NCBI GenBank assembly: GCA_963576725.1
Contig: OY755244.1
Location: forward strand, 82,455,121 to 82,519,120
Direction of reading: 5' to 3'
DNA from: Azorinus chamasolen
Lineage: Eukaryota; Mollusca; Bivalvia; Cardiida; Solecurtidae
DNA length: 64,000 bases
Shown in pieces: positions 11,701 to 23,700 of this stretch. The position numbers and the translations under genes were made by a program. How positions within the stretch are numbered: the first letter of the stretch is position 1; each line of letters starts with the position of its first letter. Under the pieces are notes generated by a model. The model had not been told where the DNA came from. It saw nothing but the letters and a program-made list of their open reading frames with translations, and did no database searches.

Positions 11701-14700
11701 GTCCCTGGGGTAAAAAAATGGCCCTGCCCAAGGGGTGGCTTTTTTTCAATAGAAACATATAGTGAAAACTTTGAAAATTTTCTCCTCTGAAACTGGAAGG
11801 TTCTCAGCTTTTATATTTGGCACATAGCATCATGTTCAGGTCCTCTACAAAAGTTATACAAATAATGGCCCTGGGGTCAGAATTGACTACGCCCCAGGGA
11901 AGGCCAGTTTTCAATAGAAACATATAGCAAAAAACTTTGAACATCTTCTTCTCTGAAACTGGAAGGTTCTCAGGTTTTATATCACATAGCATTATGTTCA
12001 GGTCCTCTACAAAAGTTATATAAATTATGCCCCTGGGGTCAAAATTAGCCCAACTCCAGGGGTGGCGAGTTTTCTATAGAAACATATAGTTAAAACTTTG
12101 AAAGTCTTCTCCTCTGAAACTAGAAGGTTCTCAGCTTTCATATATGACACATAGCGTCATGTTTAGGTCCTCTATAAAAGTTATATATATATATGTCCCT
12201 GGGGTAAAAAAATGGCCCTGCCCAAGGGGTGGCTTTTTTTCAATAGAAACATATAGTGAAAACTTTGAAAATTTTCTCCTCTGAAACTGGAAGGTTCTCA
12301 GCTTTTATATTTGGCACATAGCATCATGTTCAGGTCCTCTACAAAAGTTATACAAATAATGGCCCTGGGGTCAGAATTGACTACGCCCCAGGGAAGGCCA
12401 GTTTTCAATAGAAACATATAGCAAAAAACTTTGAACATCTTCTTCTCTGAAACTGGAAGGTTCTCAGGTTTCATATCACATAGCATTATGTTCAGGTCCT
12501 CTACAAAAGTTATATAAATTATGCCCCTGGGGTCAAAATTAGCCCAACCCCAGGGGTGGCGAGTTTTCTATAGAAACATATAGTTAAAACTTTGAAAGTC
12601 TTCTCCTCTGAAACTAGAAGGTTCTCAGCTTTCATATATGACACATAGCATCATGTTTAGGTCCTCTATAAAAGTTATATATATATATGTCCCTGGGGTA
12701 AAAAAATGGCCCTGCCCAAGGGGTGGCTTTTTTTCAATAGAAACATATAGTGAAAACTTTGAAAATTTTCTCCTCTGAAACTGGAAGGTTCTCAGCTTTT
12801 ATATTTGGCACATAGCATCATGTTTAGGTCCTCTACAAAAGTTATACAAATAATGGCCCTGGGGTCAGAATTGACTACGCCCCAGGGAAGGCCAGTTTTC
12901 AATAGAAACATATAGCAAAAAACTTTGAACATCTTCTTCTCTGAAACTGGAAGGTTCTCAGGTTTCATATCACATAGCATTATGTTCAGGTCCTCTACAA
13001 AAGTTATATAAATTATGCCCCTGGGGTCAAAATTAGCCCAACCCCAGGGGTGGCGAGTTTTCTATAGAAACATATAGTTAAAACTTTGAAAGTCTTCTCC
13101 TCTGAAACTAGAAGGTTCTCAGCTTTCATATATGACACATAGCATCATGTTTAGGTCCTCTATAAAAGTTATATATATATATATATATATGTCCCTGGGG
13201 TAAAAAAAATGGCCCTGCCCAAGGGGTGGCTTGTTTTCAATAGAAACATATAGTGAAAACTTTGAAAATCTTCTCCTCTGAATGTCTGGTGAGTGATATC
13301 AGGGCCATATTGACCCTCTTGTTTAGCCCTTTACTTTATATAAATGCCTTTTCACAGAGTGAAGATCCAGATCAGATTACTCCTACAGGAACCATCTGAC
13401 CAGGGTCAGCTCTGTTTGCCTTATAATATAGATATGATTCTACAGTTTCTGCCTTAGTAAATGTTCCCTTGTCCATAATGCGATTATTAAAATTCAGCTA
13501 ATTAATATTCATGATATCAAATTTCTTACTAAATATTCATGAGATAAAGGGTTAATCAGCATTTACTCGGTTTCCGTCGCCAGTCGTAAGAATATGTACA
13601 AATTTTGTTGAATATTTATCTACCAAGTACCTGTATTTAGACGATGTACATGTGCGTTCATTACATCAGAGAGTGGGAAGCAGCCTTTCTGAAAATATAT
13701 TTAATACTTTCAATCCTATTGAGCAATTTGTGATGACCTTTATTAACAGTTTAGAAGCAAATTAAACAATTATAATACAGCAAATTACCCTGGCCATTAG
13801 AGATAGAGACATCATACGGGGCATGTATACTCATCTCATGAACCTGCAATGTTTAAGTGGTGTGCTGTCAACGTCCATTGTTAGGTACAAATCACAGGTC
13901 AAAGTCCCCTTTGCAGCTTAATGTTTCAAACATTTCTTTTTTTGAAAGAAACGGGAGTTACACAGATGGAATGCATTTGTACTTTTGTTTCTGTTTATAG
14001 AATAAAACTTTTGTTCATGTTTATAGAATAAAACAAATCATAGTATGCCAAGAAAGATTATGTAAACTATGAACAGTTTAAATCCAGATAAGGTCTTTTG
14101 GGCCAGAATTATTGACACTTTTTATTTGCCCAAAGGTAACTTCGGTCTTATTATGGTATGGCGCTTGTCCGTCTGTCAGTCGGACAACGGTCAAGGTCAC
14201 AGTATAGAAAGTTCTTTTTAACACAACCAAAGGTATTTTTGTACCTCTTGCTGAAATTTTCAGTCATCAACACTGTCCATCATCAGAGCACCGACTTCTC
14301 TAATATCATCGGCTGTCTCCGCCACTGCACGAGTGAGTGGCGAAAATAGGTCCGTAGACCCCTGACAACTTATTGGGGGCCTAAGGACCTTTTGCCACTC
14401 ACCCTTATTGATTTTGAGGTCAGTAGGTCAAAGGTCAAGGTCACAGTGACCTTCAACTCGAAAATCTTGTCTGTTAAAAAATTTGATAATTATTTGGTGT
14501 GCTGTCTTCATACCGGTACTTCATAGGAATGTTGGTCATGGTCAGTACATGACGCCTATTGATTTTGAGGCCAGTCAGTCAAAGGTCAAGGTCACTGACC
14601 TTCACTCAAAAACTATTAGGTGTGCTGTCTTCATACTTAGTAGGAAGGTTGGACATGGCCAGTAGATGACCCCTATTGATTTTTAGGTCAGTCAGTTAGA

Positions 14701-17700
14701 GATCAAGGTCACAATGACTTTCAACTAAAAAATCTTGTCCGCTCAATAACTTGATAATTATGTCTCCCCCCATATTTATATGGGGGAGACATATTGTTTT
14801 CGTGAGAGTTGTCTGTCTGTCCGTCTGTCCGTCTGTCCGTCTGTCCGCACTCACCAAAGGGTAGTTGTGTGACTTTTTCTAACTAGTCGCACAAGTAAAA
14901 TCATTAACCTGGCCATCTCTTGTGACATTAACCTGGCCATTTCTTGTGACATTAACCTGGCCAGTTGTGGGACATAGGGTTAGGGTAAGGGTTAGCTTCC
15001 AGATCATTCTATTCCAAAGTTAGAGCCAAAAATAGTTTTACTTGTGGGACTAGTCACACAAGAAAAGATCAAAGGAAAAAGTCACACAACTACCCATTTG
15101 TTAGTACGTCCGTCTGTCCGTCTGTCCGTCTGTCTGTCACACTTTTTGTCCGGACGATAACTTCAATATGCCTGATGCCAGTTGATTGAAACTTCATATA
15201 TGGAAAGAGCATAATGAGAGGAAGTGTCATGCACAAGGTCCATAACTCTGGCTTCACTAATATTGGAGTTATTGCCCTTTGTAAAAAAAAAATCACACTT
15301 TTTTGTCCGGACGATAACTCCTATATGGCTCATGCCATTGGATTGAAACTTCATATATGGAAAGATCATGACGAGAGGAAGTGTCATGCACAAGGTCCAT
15401 AACTCTGGCTTCACTAATATTGGAGTTATTGCCCTTTGTAAAAAATATCATAATTTTTTGTCCGGACAATAACTTCAATATGCCTGATGCCAGTTGATTG
15501 AAACTTCATATATGGAAAGAGCATAATGAGAGGAAGTGTCATGCACAAGGTACATAACTCTGGCTTCACTAATATAGGAGTTATTGCCCTTTGTAAAAAA
15601 AAATCACACTTTTTTGTCCAGATGATAACTTCTATATGGCTCATGCCATTGGATTGAAACTTCATATATGGAAAGATCATAACGAGAGGAAGTGTCATGC
15701 ACAAGGTCCATAACTCTGGCTTCACTAATATTGGAGTTATTGCCCTTTGTAAAAAAAATCACAATTTTTTGTCCGGATGATTACTCCTATGTGACACATG
15801 CCATTGGAATGAAACTTCATACATGGAACGATCATGATAAGAGAAAGTGTCATGCATAAGATCCTTAACTCGAGCTTCAATAAATTTAGAGTTATTGCCC
15901 CTTGTACATTTGATTAATTCTTTCTTGTCCGGACAATAACTCCTACATGGCTCTTGCCATCATATTGAAACTTCATACATGGAAAGAGCATGATGAGAGA
16001 AAGTGTCATGAACAAGGGCCATAATTCTGGCTTCAATACTTTTGGAGTTATTGCCCTTTGTTACATTTTTTGGCCGATCAATAACTCCTGTTCGACTGAT
16101 ACTATTGGAATGACATTTTATTTTTGGAAAGAGGATGATGAAAGTAAGTGTCATGCACAAGGGCCATAAATCTGGTATCAGTATTTTTGGAGTTATTAGC
16201 TGTTATCATTTTCTTCTTGAAAAATGTAGTGTGGAAAACGCATAATGAGGGGAAGTATCATTCATCAAGACCATAACATTTTTAGTGATTTCCCTTTACA
16301 TATTGTTTTTATTAGAGGGGAGACATCCGTTTTTTTGACAAAAACCTCTAGTTATTTGCTGTCTTCATACTTAATAGGAATGTTGGTCATGGTCAGTACA
16401 TGACCCCTATTGATTTTGAGATCAGTCGGTCAAAGGTCAAGGTCACTGACCTTCACTCAAAAATACATGTCCGCTCAATAACTTAATAACTATTAGGTGT
16501 GCTGTCTTCATATTTACCGTAGTAGGGAGGCTGATCATGGCAAGTAGATGACCCCTATTGATTTTGAGGTCAGTCGGTAAGGGTCAAGTTCACAGTTACC
16601 GTCAACTCAAAAAAACATTGTTCACTTGATAACATGAGCCCCCTCCCATATAACATTGTGCATGTAACGACAGCACATACCTCTGGCGTATAATGCTCCA
16701 ACACTTGGAGCTCTTGTTTTGGTTTTGAAAAGCAGGACAAGAAAAATGTATTTAAGAAATGAAGTGACTATTACTGTTGTGCAGGTGAAATTGTTTCATT
16801 GTTCTAAGGGTTAATTCTGCGTCATACATTGATAAAGGCTCTATCATTGTTCTAAGGGTTAGTTCTGTGTTATACATCAATAAAGGCTCTATCATTGTTC
16901 TAAGGGTTGATTCTGTGTTATACATCAATAAAGGCGCTATCATTGTTCTAAGGGTTAATTCTGTGTTATACATCAATAAAGGCGCTATCATTGTTCTGAA
17001 AGAGTTAATTCTGCGTCACACATTGATAAAGACGCTATCATTGTTCTAAGGGTTGTTGTTCTGTGTCATACATTGATAAAGGGATTTATCATTGTTCTGA
17101 AAGAGTTAATTCTGTGTCATACATTGATAAAGGCTCTTTCATTGTTCTAAGAGTTTATTCTGTGTTATACATCAATAAAGGCTCTATCATTGTTCTAAGG
17201 GTTAATTCTGTGTTATACATCAATAAAGGCTCTATTATTGTTCTAAGGGTTAATTCTGTGTTATACATCAATAAAGGCTGTATCATTGTCCTAAGGGTTA
17301 ATTCTGTGTTATACATCAATAAAGGCTCTATTATTGTTCTAAGGGTTAATTCTGTGTTATACATCAATAAAGGCTCTATCATTGTTCTAAGGGTTAATTC
17401 TGTGTCATACATCAATAAAGGCTCTATTATTGTTCTAAGTGTTAATTCTGTGTCATACATTGATAAAGGCTCTATTATTGTTCTAAGGGTTTATTCTGTG
17501 TTATACATCAATAAAGGCTCTATCATTGTTCTAAGGGGCTAATTCTGTGTTATACATCAATAAAGGCTCTATTATTGTTCTAAGTGTTAATTCTGTGTTA
17601 TACATCAATAAAGGCTCTATCATTGTTCTAAGGGTTAATTCTGTGTTATACATCAATAAAGGCTCTATTATTGTTCTAAGGGTTAATTCTGTGTTATACA

Positions 17701-20700
17701 TCAATAAAGGCTCTACCATTGTTCTAAGGGTTAATTCTGTGTTATACATCAATAAAGGCTGTATTATTGTTCTAAGGGTTAATTCTGTGTTATACATCAA
17801 TAAAGGCTCTATTATTGTTCTAAGGGTTAATTCTGTGTTATACATCAATAAAGGCTCTATCATTACTCATTAGTCTTTCATGTGTACAACAAACAGGTAG
17901 CTCCATATTCCTCCTGCATCATTAATGGTATCTACTGGGCTCCGAACTCTCCAAGACTTCTGACAATCCCTGATGCCAAGTCGCTGTTGAGGAAGCAAGA
18001 GTTTCCATGGTTACCATCATCAAAGGGCTGTCCCCAGTTGCCGCATCGACTGATATCCCTGTGTGACATCTCAGCAGACCCAGGGGGCTCTATTGAATTC
18101 ATGAAGGAATGCACAACCATTGACAAACCATTCTGTCTCTATGATGCAGAACTTAACACAGAAAAAGAAAGGTAGGTTTTCTTGTTTTCCACATTAACCT
18201 TATGCCTTTTAACGTCTTTTAAAAAAAGTAGACCTGTAGCAGCTGTCTGATCGGGGTCTGCTCTTTTTGCTCACTGAATTTTAGACATTTGATGCTATGG
18301 TTTTTGTCGGGGCGAATAAATCCCTTATTCATATGTCAGTATAAAAATTAAATTAATTGATATTCATGAAAATATTAATTCCTATGATAATATACATGGG
18401 TGTAAAGGGTTATAAGTAGGGATGGCAAAGAATACCAAAATCACCATCCGAATATTCGACCCAAACTATTCGGATATTCGAATATATTCATTTGATTTGC
18501 CGTTTCTTACAAATTATCATTAACGATCAGACTCCATCGTAATAATAATTTGAATGCCCTACAGACCTAGACAAGTGAGTTGCTTGTCATGTAGAAACTG
18601 TTTTTCTCACACAATCTGGCCCTATAAGATATACTATCTGAGACATATTATCAAACATGATGCAAGTTTGCAGAGAAGCAAAAGTATACATTGTATATGT
18701 ACCTGACTTCCGGTCTGACTTCAATATTTTAAATTTAATTTCATGTGCTTGGTAGAACTGCAGAGAACATTCAAGCCATATGAAAACTAGAAAGTTGTGT
18801 CTGTAAGCCAAGCGATGCCCCCGTGGTGGCGCTTGCCTAGCTGCACGTAAAATTCCTAAGTCATTCGACCTTGACCTTGGGCTTGTGGGCAGCATGGGCT
18901 GGATGCGCAATGTAAGAATGGATGGTGTTTAATGTGTACAGTATAACCTTGGTTATCCGACATACCTTCGGACCGCCTGAAACTGTCGGATGCATCGGTT
19001 TGTCGGTTGTTCAAAATCGGAAGAGAAATATACTACGACGATAAACATTGAGTCATTGACTGTTGATATTTATTTTCATTCGGCATGAAACCCGTTAGAA
19101 TCAAATGTTAACATTCTGCATGCTACGTAAATGTCGTAGGAAAAATGAGTGCAGCAATTCTGAAAGTTTATGAAAATAAATGCACACTGGAACTCTGTTA
19201 TACCGAGGGCCGTTTTACTGAGGTATCCGATATAACGCCGGTGATCTGTGTCACCGAAATAAAAAAAAAAATTGTAAATACCTTATAATATGATTGAATA
19301 TCGCGATGAAACATATGCCATATTTCACCCCAAACCCTATATTTCAACCCCATTAGACGGCCAGCAGACAGCCTGGCGGCCCGATTGAAAAGTGTGAAAA
19401 CCCAATACACACTTTCAGATGACTCAACTGTCAAAATGGATGCTGCGCATCATAACTTTCCGACCTTACGGAAATCGTCGATCGAAATATCGTGACCGTT
19501 TCGGAAACTTCCGTTATGTTGGGAAAGTGCATAGATTGGCCACGTCGGTGTATTTCGTTATGTCGGAAGTGAACGAAATAAACCAAGCGTTGACATTGGC
19601 CTAAGGGGAAGATTATAATCGATGGCCTGATAATCCTTTCAACTCTTTTACCTGTTAAATGTGCCAATATGGGGTATTGAGAAGTTTGTGTGCACGTTAC
19701 TTTAATTGCATGGCGTCGGGTGTTTATGAAAAACAAACATCATTAGAAATCTAAACCCTGACTCAGAGCGAGGTTGGAGGTTATATGCTTATGTAGAAAA
19801 GGGTGTGTACTCTTTGACCAATCAAATGAAATTTAAAACCCCAATAAATCACACGCGACATCACATGTGACCTATCATTTTCTGAAAACTCTGACCTTTC
19901 ATTTTTTGAAAACAGCGACAGCCATATTTATCGTTTTAACACAGCAAATTTTAATCGGATTAGGGGTTTGTGACAGGCCAAGAGGCAATTAACATTTTTC
20001 TCCCTTACGCAAAATTTGACATCCTATCAACAAGTCAGTTTCGCTCAAAATTTCTTTATTTTAGGATGAGGGGGTTTATGTAAGTTTATGTAAGTACCCA
20101 GATAAATTTCAGTGTGTCTAACAATTTGGATCCAGATGAGACGCCGAGCAATTCTGCATGTCATCTGTATGCAAATTGTTTGCAACTGTTAGATCTGGCT
20201 GAACAAGTAAAGTAAATTTTATTTCAGATCGAGTTTACACCTAGTGTTATTCAAACAACTATACATGTTTTCTATTACATGGATTAAGTGTGTGATCACA
20301 ACGATAATAACCTGTAATTTTGGATTTAGCCTGTACCAAAAATGTAGCAGAAGCGATAATTGCTCAGTTATAGGTGGTCCCAATTCAATACAACCGTCAA
20401 CGTCGGATACGCAGGTGTGAAAAATGCGCAATTATCACGTTGGGACCTCCAAACAGTGTCGGATAACGGTTACGCGAGGATCCGTAAAACCAAGGTTTTA
20501 ATTACATAGAACAAAGAAGGAAATGATCGGGACCAAACATTGCTGTCGGATAGATTAGTTTGTCGGATGCAATTGGTTTCGGATAACCAAGTTTATACTG
20601 TATATGCAATTCCATGCCAATAGCTATAGTGGTTAGTGAGATATAAGACAATGAAAATACTGTGATAACCAACTGCACGTAAAAGCGTGATGGACAGACG

Positions 20701-23700
20701 GATGGACATGTGCAAAACATAATGCCCCCTGACTATCGTCAACGGAGCCATAATGAAAATGTTTACGAGAAAAATTATAGAGGCTGTTTGAAACACATGT
20801 ACCTCATCAATGGTTGTGTTGTGAAGAAAGTGGGCGGGGAAAGTATTCTTGGTGGTTGAGATTTCAGTTAGCCAGGTAGACCGATATTTTTAGCTCATCA
20901 GAGCACAAAGTACTCAGGGAGAGCTTTTGTGATTGCCCGATGTTCGTAATCTGCCGGTGTGCGCCATCAGTTGTCAACGACTTGAACCTTTAAAAATCTT
21001 CTTCTCTGAATCTACAGGGTTCTTAGCTTTCATCTTTGGCACATAGCATCATCTGTAGGTCCTATACAAAAGTTATATAAATTATGTTCCTTGGGTCAAA
21101 ATTGGCCCTGCCCCAGGGTTGCCTTGTTTTATATAGAAACATATAGTGAAAACATTGAAAATCTTCTCCTCTGAAACTGGAAGGTTCTCAGCTTTCATAT
21201 TTGGCACATAGCATCAACTTCAGGTCTTCTACAAAAGTTATATAAACTATGCTCCTGGGGTCAAATGTGACCCTGGCCTAGGGGTTGCCAGTTTTCTATA
21301 GAAACATAGTGAAAACTTTGAAAATCTTCTCCTCTGAAACTGGAAGGTTCTCAGCTTTCATATTTGGCACATGGCATCATGTTCAGGCCCTCTACAAAAG
21401 TTTTAGAAATTTTGTCCCTGGGATCAAAATTGGCCCCGCCCCAGATGTGCCATGTTTTTTATAGAAACATATAGTGAACACTTTGAAAATGTTCTCCTCT
21501 AAAACTGGACAGTTCTAAGCTCTCATATTTGGCACATAGCATCATGTTCGTTATATAAATTGTGCCCCTGGGATCAAAATTGGCCCGCCCCATTGGTGGC
21601 CAGTTTTCAATAGAAACATATATTAAAAACTTTGAAAATCTTCTCCTCTAAAACTGGAAGGTTCTCAGCTTTCTCAGCACATAGCATCATATTCAGGTCC
21701 TCTACAACAGTTCTATAAATTATGCCCTGCAGAGGTTAATGTGCAAGTAGGACCCTAAAAATCAGACCATCTTTGTGTGTAAAGAATCTCAGTGCATGTT
21801 TTGATTCACAAATGGATATGACACCACTTGTCAATTCCGTGTGTAGATCTAGTTATGCACAGCTCCGGCAAATAGGCCATATTAGAAGGTACCTCTCACC
21901 TAATGCTACCAAGACTTTGATGAACTCTCTTGTTACATCAAAACTAGACTACTGCAATTCACTGCTGCATGGAATTTCAAACAACTCACTGCGTAAATTT
22001 CAATGAGTGCAAAACACAGCAGCCAGCATCATAACCAGAACTCCTCGATATAATCATATCATGCCGGTTCTGAAGGAACTTCACTGGCTTCCAGTTCATC
22101 ATCGGATTGAATTCAAAATTCTGACACTTACATTTAAAGCTATGCACAATGAATCTCCCAAGTACATTGTCGACATGCTTGACGTGTACAGGCCACGCAG
22201 AGAGTTAAGGTCAGCAAGTAGATAATTGTCGTTGGTTGCGCCAAAATGTTGTAGTGTAAAATACGGTGAGAGAAGTTTCATGCATGCAGCTCCAAAACTT
22301 TGGAATGCTCTACCGTCATGCATTAGAGACGCAAGGTCACTGGCATGTTTCAAAAGGTGTCTGAAAATGATTTTTTTCAACATTTGTTACTAGGACAGTT
22401 TAGTTCAGAATAGGAATGGCTTTCAGCCAACCTATTAAGCTATCAGGTGACCCAATAATATGAGCGATATAGTGGGCCAATGGTCCTCTTTTTCATAGAA
22501 AAATCTTTAAAAATCATCTTCTCTGAAACTATAAGGCCTAGACCTTTGATATTTTGTATGTAGGATCCTTTAATGGTTCTTTTCCAAGATTGTTCAAATT
22601 ATGACACCTTGGCAAAAAAAATTGCCCACCCCAGATTACATGGAATGCATTGTATAGGTGAGCGATTAATAATTGATCAGAGGACTTCTATAGAGTATAA
22701 TTATAATTGATCAGAGGGCTTCTATAGGGTATAATTGATCAGAGGGCTTCTGTAGGGTATAATTGATTAGAGGGCTTCTATAGGGTATAATTATAATTGA
22801 TCAGAGGGCTTCTATAGGGTATAATTGATCAGAGGGCTTCTTTAGGGTATAATTGATCAGAGGGCTTCTATAGAGTATATTTGATCAGAGGGCTTCTATA
22901 GGGTATAATTGATTAGAGGGCTTCTATAGGGTATAATTGATCAGGGGGCTTCTATAGGGTATAATTGATCAGAGGGCTTCTATAGGGTATAATTGATCAG
23001 AGGGCTTCTATAGGGTATAATTGATCAGAGGGCTTCTATAGGGTATAATTGATCAGAGGGCTTCTATAGGGTATAATTGATCAGAGGGCTTATATAGAGT
23101 ATAATTGATCAGAGGGCTTCTAAAGAGTATAATTGATCAGAGGGCTTATATAGGGTATAATTGATTAGAGGGCTTCTATAGAGTATAATTGATCAGAGGG
23201 CTTCTATAGGGTATAATTGATCAGAGGGCTTCTATAGGGTATAATTGATCAGAGGGCTTCTATAGGGTATAATTGATTAGAGGGTTTCTATAGGGTGTAA
23301 TTGATCAGAGGGCTTCTATAGGGTATAATTGATCAGAGGGCTTCTACAGGGTATAATTGATCAGAGGGCTTCTATAGGGTATAATTGATTAGAGGGCTTC
23401 TATAGGGTATAATTGATCAGAGGGCTTCTATAGGGTATAATTGATCATCAGAGGGCTTCTACAGGGTATAATTGATCAGAGGGCTTCTATAGGGTATAAT
23501 TGATCAGAGGGCTTCTATAGGGTATAATTGATTAGAGGGCTTCTATAGGGTATAATTGATCAGAGGGCTTCTATAGGGTATAATTGATCAGAGGGCTTCT
23601 ACAGGGTATAATTGATCAGAGGGCTTCTATAGGGTATAATTGATCAGAGGGCTTCTATAGGGTATAATTGATTAGAGGGCTTCTACAGGGTATAATTGAT

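Larger units (their letters stand above)
14118..16716 (+). mobile_element. HLE, CGCTTGTCCGTC family, carrying a nested HLE
   Basis: The head is near TTTTTATTTGCCCAAAGGTAAC, then GTCCGTCTGTCAG. The core has monomers marked GGTCAAGGTCACAGTGACCT, GTGCTGTCTTCATACTTAGT and TGACCCCTATTGATTTTGAG. The 3' end is the hairpin GCTCCAACACTTGGAGC, then TCTTG before TT. The core is split at 14757/16352 by another element. The same family recurs at 61854. Confidence 0.75.

Noticed and set aside
14975..14999. Telomere-like GGGTTAGGGTAAGGG
   Set aside because: Too short and lies inside a foldback MITE; no telomeric context.
17063..17873. Repeat proteins on both strands
   Set aside because: The 48-bp period keeps frames open on both strands at once, which points to a satellite and not a gene.
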